NCBI GenBank assembly: GCA_900770535.1
Contig: CAAHDV010000191.1
Location: 1 to 43,168, forward strand
Direction: 5' to 3'
Origin: Lachnospiraceae bacterium
GTDB lineage: Bacteria; Bacillota; Clostridia; Lachnospirales; Lachnospiraceae
DNA length: 43,168 bases
Each line of letters starts with the position of its first letter. Positions within the stretch are counted from its first letter, which is position 1. The position numbers and the translations under genes were made by a program. Positions 34,143 through 43,168 of this stretch are shown here, in pieces. The notes beneath the pieces are model-generated. The model did no database searches. It was not told the DNA's origin and saw only the letters and a list, made by a program, of their open reading frames with translations.

Positions 34143-35018
34143 ATGAAAAAGAGAATGTTAAGCGCAGCAATGGCAGGTATGATGGTTGTATCCATGACCG
34201 CATGCGGAGGCAGCAAACCGGCAGAGACCACCGCAGCAGCAACCGAGGCATCAAAGGCTGAGGAAACTTCTGCAGAAGAGACTACTGCAGAGGCAGCAGA
34301 TGAGGCTGGCGAGTTGGGCGGCACCTTCACCGTAGGTTTTGACCAGGATTTCCCGCCTATGGGTTTTGTGGGTGATAATGGTGAGTATACCGGATTTGAT
34401 CTGGAACTGGCAAAGGAAGTTGCCGACAGACTTGGCCTTGAGTTTGTTCCGCAGCCGATTGCATGGGACGCAAAGGATATGGAGTTAAGCTCCGGAACCA
34501 TCGATTGCATCTGGAACGGCTTCACCATGAATGGCCGTGAGGATGATTACACCTGGAGCACTCCTTACATGGATAACAGCCAGGTATTCGTTGTAGCAGC
34601 AGATTCCGGCATCAGCTCTCTGGCAGATCTGGCAGGCAAGGTGGTTGAGGTTCAGACCGATTCTTCCGCTGAGGCAGCTTTAAAAGATAACGCAGACTTA
34701 AGCGCAACCTTCGGAACCCTGCAGACTACCCCGGATTACAATACCGCATTCATGGATCTGGAGATGGGCGCTGTAGATGCCATCGCTATGGATGTGATCG
34801 TAGCTGGTTATCAGATCGAGCAGAGAGGCGAGTCTGACAAGTATGTGATCCTGGATGAGACCCTTTCCTCTGAGGAGTACGGCATTGGCTTTAAGAAGGG
34901 CAACGAGGAGTTAAGAGATAAGGTTCAGGGAGCACTGGACGAGATGGCAGCAGATGGCACCATGGCAGAAATCTCCGAGAAATGGTTTGGCCGTGATGTG
35001 ACCACCATCGGAAAATAA
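34143..35018 (+). CDS. Polar amino acid ABC transporter substrate-binding lipoprotein
   Basis: The 291-residue lipoprotein (Cys21 in MTAC) has a Thr/Ala/Glu tether to about 55 and a family 3 solute-binding fold: FTVGFDQDFPPMGFVGDNGEYTGFDLELAKEVADRLG. WNGFTMNGRED and a C-terminal GIGFKKGNEELRDKVQGALDEM complete the pattern. This class delivers glutamine, arginine, cystine or histidine; the exact ligand is not clear. It has a GAGGAGG site and heads a three-gene operon. Confidence 0.92.
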   Translation: MKKRMLSAAMAGMMVVSMTACGGSKPAETTAAATEASKAEETSAEETTAEAADEAGELGGTFTVGFDQDFPPMGFVGDNGEYTGFDLELAKEVADRLGLEFVPQPIAWDAKDMELSSGTIDCIWNGFTMNGREDDYTWSTPYMDNSQVFVVAADSGISSLADLAGKVVEVQTDSSAEAALKDNADLSATFGTLQTTPDYNTAFMDLEMGAVDAIAMDVIVAGYQIEQRGESDKYVILDETLSSEEYGIGFKKGNEELRDKVQGALDEMAADGTMAEISEKWFGRDVTTIGK

Positions 35019-35055
35019 CATTTAATATGAATCAGAAGACGAAGGAGCAGAAGTT

Positions 35056-35709
35056 ATGCAGGTTAATACAATGGTATCACAATTAGCGGGAGGAATGCTG
35101 GTCAGCACAGAAATTTTTGTGGTGACACTGGTCTTTTCCCTGCCCCTTGGTCTTCTGATCGCGTTTGGAAGAATGTCGAAGAATAAGGTCCTGCAGGGAA
35201 TCGTGAAAACCTACATCTCCATCATGCGCGGCACCCCGCTGATGCTGCAGCTGATGGTGGTATATTTCGGACCTTATTATCTGTTTGGCATTAAGATTAA
35301 GAGCAACAATTACCGCCTGATCGCGGCCATGATCGGATTCGTGATCAACTATGCGGCATATTTCGCAGAGATCTACCGCAGCGGCATCCAGTCCATGCCA
35401 AACGGACAGTACGAGGCGGCAAAGCTTCTGGGCTACAGCCGCAGCCAGACCTTTTTCCGCATTATCCTGCCACAGGTGATCAAGCGGATCCTTCCATCTG
35501 TGACCAACGAGGTCATTACCCTGGTCAAGGATACATCCCTGGCATTTACCATCAGTGTTCTGGAGATGTTTGCCATCGCAAAGGCTCTGGCATCGTCCCA
35601 GACCAGCATGATCCCGTTCGTGGCAGCCGGTGTATTTTATTACATCTTCAACCTTGTGGTGGCCGTGGTCATGGAATGGATCGAGAAGAAACTTTCCTAT
35701 TATGAATAA
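35056..35709 (+). CDS. Polar amino acid ABC transporter permease (HisM/GlnP type)
   Basis: The 217-residue permease has five or so membrane helices, the N-terminal YISIMRGTPLMLQLMVVYFG stretch and the coupling helix region YEAAKLLGYSRSQTFFRIILPQVIKRILPSV. It forms the channel with the ATPase encoded 15 bases downstream and receives substrate from the lipoprotein upstream. Confidence 0.94.
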   Translation: MQVNTMVSQLAGGMLVSTEIFVVTLVFSLPLGLLIAFGRMSKNKVLQGIVKTYISIMRGTPLMLQLMVVYFGPYYLFGIKIKSNNYRLIAAMIGFVINYAAYFAEIYRSGIQSMPNGQYEAAKLLGYSRSQTFFRIILPQVIKRILPSVTNEVITLVKDTSLAFTISVLEMFAIAKALASSQTSMIPFVAAGVFYYIFNLVVAVVMEWIEKKLSYYE

Positions 35710-35724
35710 AACCGGAGGAATATC

Positions 35725-36492
35725 ATGAACTTACTGGAAATGAATCATGTGAAAAAATCATTTGGAGACCTTGGGGTCATTCAGGATATTTCTCTGCATG
35801 TAGGAGAGGGCGAGATTGTTACCATCATTGGTCCGTCCGGCTCTGGTAAATCCACGCTGCTGCGCTGCGCCACCATGTTAGAGACCATGGACAGCGGTGA
35901 ACTCATTTATCTGGGTGAGAAAGCAGCATGGAACGACGAGAACGGCAATGCGGTTTACGCATCCAAACCGGAGTTGAAGAAGATCCAGCAAAATTACGGA
36001 CTGGTATTCCAGAACTTCAACCTGTTCCCGCATTATTCGGTGCTTCGCAATGTGATGGACGCGCCGGTGGCAGTGCAGAAGCGGGATAAGGAAGAAGCAC
36101 GAAAGACCGCAATGGAGCTTTTAGAGAAGATGGGACTGGCAGACAAGGCTGATGCTTACCCATGCCAGCTGTCCGGCGGTCAGTGCCAGCGAGTGGCCAT
36201 TGCCCGTGCCCTGGCATTGAATCCGAAGATCCTGTTCTTTGATGAGCCGACCTCCGCACTGGATCCGGAGCTGACCGGAGAGGTGCTTAAGGTCATCAAG
36301 TCTCTGGCAGACCTGCACATCGCCATGGTCATTGTAACCCATGAGATGGCCTTCGCAAGAGATATCTCTGACCGCGTGATTTTCGTGGCAGATGGAGTGA
36401 TCGTTGAGGAAGGAACTCCGGCACAGGTATTCGCGTCCGAGAATGAGAGGACGAAGAATTTCCTGGGACGCTACGGAGATATGCTAAAATAG
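35725..36492 (+). CDS. Polar amino acid ABC transporter ATPase (GlnQ type)
   Basis: The 255-residue ATPase has Walker [10 protein letters not shown], the Q-loop [17 protein letters not shown], signature [15 protein letters not shown] (Cys for the usual Gln), Walker [15 protein letters not shown] and H-loop VTHEMAFAR. It powers the importer. A 20-residue insertion near position 70 ([18 protein letters not shown]) is seen in some cystine/glutamine-type ATPases. A strong terminator follows. Confidence 0.94.
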   Translation: MNLLEMNHVKKSFGDLGVIQDISLHVGEGEIVTIIGPSGSGKSTLLRCATMLETMDSGELIYLGEKAAWNDENGNAVYASKPELKKIQQNYGLVFQNFNLFPHYSVLRNVMDAPVAVQKRDKEEARKTAMELLEKMGLADKADAYPCQLSGGQCQRVAIARALALNPKILFFDEPTSALDPELTGEVLKVIKSLADLHIAMVIVTHEMAFARDISDRVIFVADGVIVEEGTPAQVFASENERTKNFLGRYGDMLK

Positions 36493-36517
36493 TTTGGTGC
36501 TATAAGCGTCAAAATGG

Positions 36518-36552
36518 CCCGGAAATCCGCGGTAGCGGATTTCCGGGCTTGT
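36518..36552 (+). terminator. Hairpin terminator of the amino acid ABC operon
   Basis: CCCGGAAATCCGC (36518-36530) pairs perfectly with GCGGATTTCCGGG (36535-36547) around GGTA. The following CTTGTT is a poor U-tract, but the stem is very strong. Confidence 0.75.
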
Positions 36553-36580
36553 TGTATTTATTGGGTCAAATTGGTATAAT
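36552..36580 (+). promoter_or_regulatory. Promoter of the fliB-type gene
   Basis: TTGTAT (36552-36557), 17 bases, and TATAAT (36575-36580) with an extended TGG before the -10 box. Confidence 0.65.
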
Positions 36581-36584
36581 GTAA

Positions 36585-36710
36585 CGAGTGCAAGAGAGCC
36601 AGAAGCGTGCTTGCACGGTTATGGCGAACGACGAGGCAATCGAGTGACAACGTCACGAGATTTGAAGTGAGGTAACTGTGAGGGTACTGAACAGTTGCGA
36701 AGTGAGAAAA
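36585..36710 (+). promoter_or_regulatory. Hairpin-rich 5' leader of the fliB-type gene
   Basis: About 150 bases separate the promoter from the start codon. They hold three successive inverted repeats: GTGCAAG with CTTGCAC, GTGAC-AAC-GTCAC, and AACTGT with ACAGTT. The last resembles in layout (CTGT...GAACAG) the second hairpin of the 66-bp repeat. It may be a repeat-derived or regulatory leader. Confidence 0.45.
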
Positions 36711-36739
36711 TTTGTCTGTAAGAAAGAAGGGGAACGGTT

Positions 36740-37975
36740 ATGCTGTACACATATCCGCATTATTATAAAAAATTTCAGTGCATTGCATCGGACTGTGAGG
36801 ATACCTGCTGCGCGGGATGGGCGATTACGATTGATCCGAAGTCGCTGGAAAAGTACCGTCATGCAAAAGGCGGGATGAAGGCGCGTTTAAAGGAGTCGGT
36901 GGACTGGAAACAGAAGTGCTTTAAGCAGCGGGAACACCGGTGCGCGTTTTTAAATGATGACAATCTCTGCGACCTCTACACTGGCATGGGACCGGACAGT
37001 CTGTGCTGGACCTGTAAGACGTATCCGCGCCATATTGAGGTGTTTGACGGTGTGCGGGAGGTGTCACTGTGTCTGTCCTGCATTGAGGCGGCACGGATCA
37101 TTCTGGGTACAAAGGAGCCGGTGCGCTTCCTCTCCAGTGAGAATGAGAAAGAGGAGAGCTGCGAGGATGAGGATTTTGATTTCTTCCTCTACACCAAGCT
37201 GCAGGAAGCACGGGATGTGATTTTTGAGATTCTGGAAAACCGGGGACTGTCCAGTGAGCTTCGCATGGCAATGTGCCTGTCGCTGGCCCATGATCTGCAG
37301 CGCAGGGTAAGGGATGAGAAGCTGTATGAGGTGGACGGGCTGCTAAAGCGGTATCATAATTGTACTGCGCGGTTCTGCCACCGCCTGGCTTCTGCAGGAT
37401 TGGAGTCCTACAGCCGCTTTGAGACAGCCAGCGAGCTTTACACCGTGTTTGAGAAGATGGAGCCCCTTGATCCTGCATGGCCGGAGCGCCGGGATGGCAT
37501 GGATGAAATTCTCTACGGAGCCGGAAAAGAGGCGTACGAGGCGAACCGCCGTGCTTTCCTTACGGCAAACGGCACACGCATGGAGCTTCTGCGGGAGCAA
37601 ATCATGGTGTACTTTGTGTTCGGTTATTTCTGCGGGGCTGTTTACAATGATAACCCATACGGCAAGATGAAGCTGGCTGTGGCGGCAGCAATCCTGGTGG
37701 AAGAGCTGCTGATGGCAGAGTGGCTTAAAGAGAATCTGCCGGGCAGGCCGGAAAATCGCGGAAAGGCTGTGCCCGTAGTCCCGAGCGGAATCAGAGGCAA
37801 AGCAGTAGCGGCAGCATTGCAGGAAGAGCAGATTGTGGATCTGGTGCACTGCTTTTCCAGAGAGGTGGAGCACTCGGATGAAAACCGGGGCCTGTTGGAG
37901 GATGAACTGGTGAAAAGGGAGGAGTTTTGCCTGAAAGCACTGTTGGCGGCAGTCATCGAATGGAAGCGGGCGTAA
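36740..37975 (+). CDS. FliB family protein (flagellin lysine-N-methylase-like)
   Basis: The 411-residue protein has the cysteine-rich N-terminal pattern of FliB. CIASDCEDTCCAGW (about 14-27) is followed by CAFLNDDNLCDLY, LCWTCKTYPRH and LCLSCIEAARIIL, together probably holding a metal or iron-sulfur cluster. FliB methylates lysines of flagellin in Salmonella. Many gut Firmicutes without flagella also carry homologues, and no flagellar gene is in this window, so the target is open. The start at 36740 follows AAGGGG. Confidence 0.8.
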   Translation: MLYTYPHYYKKFQCIASDCEDTCCAGWAITIDPKSLEKYRHAKGGMKARLKESVDWKQKCFKQREHRCAFLNDDNLCDLYTGMGPDSLCWTCKTYPRHIEVFDGVREVSLCLSCIEAARIILGTKEPVRFLSSENEKEESCEDEDFDFFLYTKLQEARDVIFEILENRGLSSELRMAMCLSLAHDLQRRVRDEKLYEVDGLLKRYHNCTARFCHRLASAGLESYSRFETASELYTVFEKMEPLDPAWPERRDGMDEILYGAGKEAYEANRRAFLTANGTRMELLREQIMVYFVFGYFCGAVYNDNPYGKMKLAVAAAILVEELLMAEWLKENLPGRPENRGKAVPVVPSGIRGKAVAAALQEEQIVDLVHCFSREVEHSDENRGLLEDELVKREEFCLKALLAAVIEWKRA

Positions 37976-38104
37976 GCCGGGAAACAAGTGGCAGATTCCA
38001 ACAAAAAATGGACTGAAACAGGCAATTTTGTGGAAAAGCAGTTACAAAGCTGGAAAAACGGTGGAAAAACCGCGAAATTCCCGCAAAAACCGTTGAAATA
38101 GCGC

Positions 38105-38132
38105 TTGCAAAATACGGAAATTCCTGTAAAAT
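38105..38132 (+). promoter_or_regulatory. Probable promoter of the first ABC-F gene
   Basis: TTGCAA (38105-38110) and TAAAAT (38127-38132) with a 16-base spacer. It lies upstream of a terminator that precedes the ABC-F start. Confidence 0.5.
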
Positions 38133-38150
38133 ATAAATGATGCAAAAGAC

Positions 38151-38178
38151 GAGGGACATGACAATGCCCCTCTTTTTT
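38151..38178 (+). terminator. Leader terminator (possible attenuator) before the first ABC-F gene
   Basis: GAGGG-A-CAT (38151-38159) pairs with ATG-C-CCCTC (38164-38172) around GACA, followed by six T. It ends 19 bases before the ATG at 38198 and lies after the apparent promoter. Confidence 0.75.
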
Positions 38179-38197
38179 ATGAAAGGTGTTAGAAAGA

Positions 38198-39829
38198 ATG
38201 ATTAGTGCAAATGGTGTTACCCTGCGTGTGGGGAAAAAAGCATTATTTGAAGATGTAAATATCAAATTTACCGAGGGAAACTGTTACGGACTCATCGGCG
38301 CGAATGGTGCCGGAAAGTCTACCTTCTTAAAAATCTTATCCGGACAGTTGGAGCCGACCAACGGTGATGTAGTTATCACCCAGGGCCAGCGTCTTTCTTT
38401 CCTGCAGCAGGACCACTTTAAATACGACGAGTACACTGTACTGGATACCGTTATCATGGGCAACAAGCGTCTGTATGATGTTATGAAAGAGAAAGATGCC
38501 ATCTACATGAAGCCGGATTTCTCCGATGAGGACGGAATCAAGGCAGCAGAGTTAGAGGGCGAGTTCGCAGAGATGAACGGCTGGGAGGCTGAGTCCGACG
38601 CAGCCAACCTGTTAAACGGCCTGGGTGTTGATACCGAGTATCATTACAGCCTCATGAAGGACCTGACTGGTGCGTTAAAGGTCAAAGTCCTGCTGGCACA
38701 GGCGCTGTTCGGCAACCCGGACATCCTGCTTCTCGACGAGCCGACCAACCATCTGGATCTGGATGCGATCGCATGGCTGGAGGAGTTCTTAATTAACTTT
38801 GAGAATACCGTTATCGTGGTATCCCATGACCGTTACTTCCTGAATAAGGTCTGCACCAACATCGCAGATATCGACTACGGCAAGATCCAGCTGTACGCTG
38901 GTAACTATGACTTCTGGTATGAGTCCAGCCAGTTAATGGTAAAACAGATGAAGGAAGCAAACCGCAAGAAAGAGGAGAAGATCAAAGAGCTGCAGGAGTT
39001 CATTCAGCGATTCTCCGCAAACGCTTCCAAGTCCAAGCAGGCTACTTCCAGAAAGCGTGCTCTGGAGAAGATCGAGTTAGACGACATCCGTCCGTCCAGC
39101 CGTAAGTATCCGTACATCGACTTCCGCCCGTTCCGTGAGATCGGAAACGAGGTTCTGACCGTCGAGAACTTATCCAAGACCATCGACGGCGAGAAGATCC
39201 TGGACGGCATCAGCTTCACCCTGACCCGTGACAACAAGGTTGCCCTGGTAGGACCGAACGAGCGCGCAAAGACCGTTCTGTTCCAGATCCTTTCCGGTCA
39301 GATGGAGCCGGATGAGGGCTCCTACAAGTGGGGCCTGACCACAACCCAGTCCTACTTCCCAAAGGACAACACAGCAGAGTTTGACAGCGATGATACCATC
39401 GTAGACTGGCTGACCCAGTACTCTCCGGAGAAGGATGTAACCTATGTACGTGGTTTCCTTGGCCGTATGCTGTTCGCAGGTGAGGACGGCGTGAAGAAGG
39501 TCCGCGTTCTTTCCGGTGGTGAGAAGGTTCGCTGCATGCTTTCCAAGCTGATGATCTCCGGCGCAAACGTGCTGATGTTAGACGAGCCGACTGACCATCT
39601 GGATATGGAATCCATCACCGCGCTGAACAACGGCCTGATCAAGTTCCCGGGCGTGCTGATCTTCTCTTCCCGTGACCATCAGATCGTGCAGACCACCGCA
39701 AACCGCATCATGGAGATCGTAAACGGCAAGCTGATCGATAAGATCACCACCTACGACGAGTACCTTGAGAGCGATGAGATGGCAAGAAAACGTTTTGTAT
39801 TCTCAGTTGAGGAGAAAGACGAAGACTAA
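38198..39829 (+). CDS. ABC-F family ATPase (YbiT/YkpA-like) with a variant second Walker A
   Basis: ABC-F proteins bind the ribosomal E-site region and relieve stalled or drug-bound ribosomes; they have no membrane part. The 543-residue protein has two ABC domains joined by a charged interdomain linker. Domain 1 is canonical (GANGAGKST, LLLDEPTNHLD, SHDRYF). In domain 2 Walker A reads GPNERAKTV, the Walker B extension is LMLDEPTDHLD, and the H-loop region reads SSRDHQIVQT. These variants resemble the YbiT/YkpA branch but leave domain 2 activity in doubt. The ATG at 38198 fits the family N-terminus; an in-frame GTG at 38186 is possible. The gene follows a leader terminator. Confidence 0.9.
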   Translation: MISANGVTLRVGKKALFEDVNIKFTEGNCYGLIGANGAGKSTFLKILSGQLEPTNGDVVITQGQRLSFLQQDHFKYDEYTVLDTVIMGNKRLYDVMKEKDAIYMKPDFSDEDGIKAAELEGEFAEMNGWEAESDAANLLNGLGVDTEYHYSLMKDLTGALKVKVLLAQALFGNPDILLLDEPTNHLDLDAIAWLEEFLINFENTVIVVSHDRYFLNKVCTNIADIDYGKIQLYAGNYDFWYESSQLMVKQMKEANRKKEEKIKELQEFIQRFSANASKSKQATSRKRALEKIELDDIRPSSRKYPYIDFRPFREIGNEVLTVENLSKTIDGEKILDGISFTLTRDNKVALVGPNERAKTVLFQILSGQMEPDEGSYKWGLTTTQSYFPKDNTAEFDSDDTIVDWLTQYSPEKDVTYVRGFLGRMLFAGEDGVKKVRVLSGGEKVRCMLSKLMISGANVLMLDEPTDHLDMESITALNNGLIKFPGVLIFSSRDHQIVQTTANRIMEIVNGKLIDKITTYDEYLESDEMARKRFVFSVEEKDED

Positions 39830-39843
39830 AAACAAGATAACAG

Positions 39844-39895
39844 AGGGCAGTCCTTTAAGCGACCCGGAGGGGATCGAAGGGGGCTGCCCTTTTTC
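39844..39895 (+). terminator. Intrinsic terminator between the two ABC-F genes
   Basis: AGGGCAG (39844-39850) pairs with CTGCCCT (39884-39890), and the stem extends inward; TTTT follows. It lies 17 bases before the second ABC-F start. Confidence 0.8.
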
Positions 39896-39911
39896 CTTTC
39901 ATGGAGGACTT

Positions 39912-41807
39912 ATGAGTTTAATTACAATCGAACATCTGACAAAATCTTATACCGAGCGCCTGCTGTTTGACGATACGGCCTTCAGCATCAATGAGGGCGA
40001 GAAGGTAGGCCTCATCGGCATCAACGGTACCGGAAAGTCCACGCTGCTGAAAATTGTGGCCGGGCTGGAGGAGCCGGACAACGGTTCCGTGGTGCGCCGC
40101 AGAAATCTTTACATCCGCTATCTGCCGCAGATCCCGGCGTTTACTGCCGGGGATACGGTGCTGGATGCCATTGTGCGGGATAACCGGGACGAGCCGCACT
40201 TTTCTTCCAGAGAAGAGATTGAGGCCAGCGCGAAGAACATTCTGACACGGCTTGGCATTTACGACTTTGATGAGAAGGTGGAGCACCTTTCCGGCGGACA
40301 GAGAAAGCGTGTGGCGCTGACCAGCGTGCTGCTTTCCACGGCAGACCTTCTGGTCCTGGACGAGCCGACCAACCACTTAGACAGTGAGATGGCAGACTGG
40401 CTGGAGGAGTATTTAAAGAAATTCCGGGGCGCATTGCTGATGATCACCCATGACCGGTATTTCCTGGACAGCGTGACCAACCGCATTGTGGAGCTGGACA
40501 AGGGAAAGCTCTACAGCTATCAGACCAATTATGAGGGCTTTGTCAAGTTAAAGGCGGAGCGCATGGACATGGCGGTGGCTTCCGAGCGCAAGCGCCAGAC
40601 CATCCTGCGGACCGAGCTTGCCTGGATGCAGCGCGGCGCCAGAGCCCGTTCTACCAAGCAGAAAGCACATATCCAGCGTTATGAGGCACTGCGGGATATG
40701 GACGCGCCGGAGTTTGACAAAGAGGTGGAGATGGAGTCCATCTCCAGCCGTCTGGGCCGCACTACGGTGGAAGTAAAGGATCTGTGCAAGGCCTATGGCA
40801 ATAAAGTGCTGTTAAAGGATTTCACCTATATCTTTTTGAAGAATGACCGGGTTGGCATCATCGGTCCGAATGGAAGCGGAAAATCCACCCTTATGAAGAT
40901 GATCGCCGGATGGGTACAGCCGGATTCCGGAATCATTGAGATCGGACAGACGGTTAAGATCGGCTATTTCTCCCAGGAGAATGAGGCCATGGACGAGAAT
41001 CTGAAGGTCATCGACTATATCCGCAACGTGGCAGAGTATGTGCAGACGAAGGATGGAAGTATCAGCGCTTCTCAGATGCTGGAGCGCTTTCTGTTTCCGG
41101 GCAGTGTGCAGTATACCACCATCAGCCGTCTTTCCGGCGGTGAGAAGCGGCGTTTGTACCTGCTGCGAATTTTAATGGACGCGCCGAACGTGCTGCTTCT
41201 GGATGAGCCGACCAACGATCTGGATATCCGTACTCTGACAATCCTGGAGGATTATCTGGACAGCTTCCAGGGCATTGTCATCACCGTATCCCATGACCGG
41301 TATTTCCTCGACCGCATGGTGCGCCGGATCTTTGCCTTTGAGGGCGATGGAAATGTGGTGCAGTATGAAGGCGGATTTACGGATTATCAGGCAGCGTACC
41401 AGATGAAGCATCCGGAGCTGCTGGGCGGAAATGGTGCAGGACGCGTGGGTGGAAGTCGGAATGGAGCCGGAAACAGCGGAGCAGGAAGCGCGGCAGGCGA
41501 TACGGGAGCCGATGGTGCAGACGGAACTGCCACAAAGAAATCCTCCCAGGATGGCAGAGCCCACCAGAAGAAGTTGAAATTTTCCTTTAAGGAGCAGCGG
41601 GAGTGGGATACCATTGAAGACGAGATCGCGAAGCTGGAAGCAGACCTGGAGGCACTGGACGGTCAGATTGCAGAGTCCGCTACCAATTATGGCAAGCTGA
41701 ACCAGCTCATGACTGAGAAGGCAGAGAAGGAAGCACTTCTGGAGGAGAAGATGGACCGGTGGATGTACTTACAGGAATTAGCCGAGAAAATCGCCGCACA
41801 GTCTTAA
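39912..41807 (+). CDS. ABC-F family ATPase (Uup-like) with C-terminal coiled coil
   Basis: The 631-residue protein has two intact ABC domains (GINGTGKST, LSGGQRKR, LLVLDEPTNHLD; and GPNGSGKST, LSGGEKRR, LLLDEPTNDLD). The interdomain linker is positively charged and includes WMQRGARARSTKQKAH. A Gly/Ala/Asn-rich flexible stretch (about 545-585) leads to a C-terminal coiled coil (KFSFKEQREWDTIEDEIAKLEADLEAL onward), as in Uup. Uup-type proteins act on ribosomes or on branched DNA. The ATG at 39912 has GGAGG; the open frame upstream lies in the preceding gene. It probably shares transcription with the first ABC-F gene by read-through. Confidence 0.92.
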   Translation: MSLITIEHLTKSYTERLLFDDTAFSINEGEKVGLIGINGTGKSTLLKIVAGLEEPDNGSVVRRRNLYIRYLPQIPAFTAGDTVLDAIVRDNRDEPHFSSREEIEASAKNILTRLGIYDFDEKVEHLSGGQRKRVALTSVLLSTADLLVLDEPTNHLDSEMADWLEEYLKKFRGALLMITHDRYFLDSVTNRIVELDKGKLYSYQTNYEGFVKLKAERMDMAVASERKRQTILRTELAWMQRGARARSTKQKAHIQRYEALRDMDAPEFDKEVEMESISSRLGRTTVEVKDLCKAYGNKVLLKDFTYIFLKNDRVGIIGPNGSGKSTLMKMIAGWVQPDSGIIEIGQTVKIGYFSQENEAMDENLKVIDYIRNVAEYVQTKDGSISASQMLERFLFPGSVQYTTISRLSGGEKRRLYLLRILMDAPNVLLLDEPTNDLDIRTLTILEDYLDSFQGIVITVSHDRYFLDRMVRRIFAFEGDGNVVQYEGGFTDYQAAYQMKHPELLGGNGAGRVGGSRNGAGNSGAGSAAGDTGADGADGTATKKSSQDGRAHQKKLKFSFKEQREWDTIEDEIAKLEADLEALDGQIAESATNYGKLNQLMTEKAEKEALLEEKMDRWMYLQELAEKIAAQS

Positions 41808-41891
41808 TTTTGTTATGACAGCTTAATGAAAATATAAATCCAGGGCATATCTGCCATGATTTTTAGCAATAAAAGTTTCGAAATGAAGGGA

Positions 41892-41920
41892 TTGACTTTA
41901 GTAATTTAAATTGTTATAAT
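41892..41920 (+). promoter_or_regulatory. SigA promoter of gdhA
   Basis: TTGACT (41892-41897), 17 bases, and a consensus TATAAT (41915-41920). Confidence 0.8.
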
Positions 41921-41939
41921 CTCTACGATACGTAAAGAG

Positions 41940-41983
41940 CAATGGGGCTCCGCCGATATTGGCGGTGCCCTATTGTCATTTTT
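41940..41983 (+). terminator. Leader terminator (possible attenuator) before gdhA
   Basis: CAATGGGGCTCCGCC (41940-41954) pairs with GGCGGTGCCCTATTG (41961-41975), 13 of 15, around six bases; TCATTTTT follows. It lies between the promoter and the gdhA start. Confidence 0.75.
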
Positions 41984-41998
41984 CAGAAAAGATGATAA

Positions 41999-43168
<1,170 letters not shown>

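Overview
The window looks like an origin-proximal stretch of chromosome from an anaerobic gut Firmicute of the Lachnospiraceae type. The reasons are the mnmE-mnmG-rsmG-parA-parB order, four perfect parS sites, a DUF4446 gene after parB, strong AGGAGG-type ribosome binding sites, clostridial adhE and gdhA genes, lipoprotein-rich ABC systems and a flagellin-methylase (FliB) family gene. The assignment is inferred from gene content; no rRNA or tRNA is present to confirm it.

Layout. 1-4363: tRNA-modification genes mnmE and mnmG, and the 16S methylase rsmG. 4364-4666: a large imperfect fold-back element. 4667-6106 (minus strand): a glyoxalase-fold protein and a membrane-anchored alpha/beta-hydrolase-fold protein, with a pair of parS sites on each side of the hydrolase gene. 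6456-8935: parA, parB (with an unusually long linker) and a DUF4446 gene. 9163-11775: bifunctional adhE with possible Rex operators. 11914-13962: a TetR-family repressor with two palindromic operators, followed by a MATE exporter. 13990-14118: a promoter-terminator unit that may be a small RNA.

14306-24583 is the most unusual block. A branched-chain-amino-acid-type ABC importer (livJHMGF) is followed by dhaK and dhaL (no dhaM) and then an in-frame fusion of two MtaA/UroD-type zinc methyltransferase domains. The last gene is an enhancer-binding-protein-like regulator whose AAA+ core has lost its ATPase and sigma54-contact motifs. The set resembles the E. coli DhaR/DhaK/DhaL control circuit coupled to an importer and a methyltransferase. 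Its substrate is unknown.

24735-33953: a cobalamin riboswitch precedes a lipoprotein version of the cobaltochelatase CbiK, a two-domain NEAT-like lipoprotein, and a BtuF/FecB-type binding lipoprotein with its BtuC/FecC-type permease. The matching ATPase, which has an extra C-terminal domain, lies 3 kb downstream beyond a purple-acid-phosphatase-like gene with a PhoP-box-like promoter and a YibE/F membrane protein. The group suggests surface capture and import of a corrinoid, another tetrapyrrole or cobalt.

34143-43168: a polar amino-acid ABC importer, a FliB-family protein behind a hairpin-rich leader, two ABC-F ATPases and the first 384 codons of glutamate dehydrogenase. The first ABC-F gene and gdhA each have a promoter, a short leader containing an intrinsic terminator, and then the gene, which suggests transcription attenuation. 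A 66-bp hairpin-bearing repeat occurs exactly twice, at 1-66 and 24648-24713.
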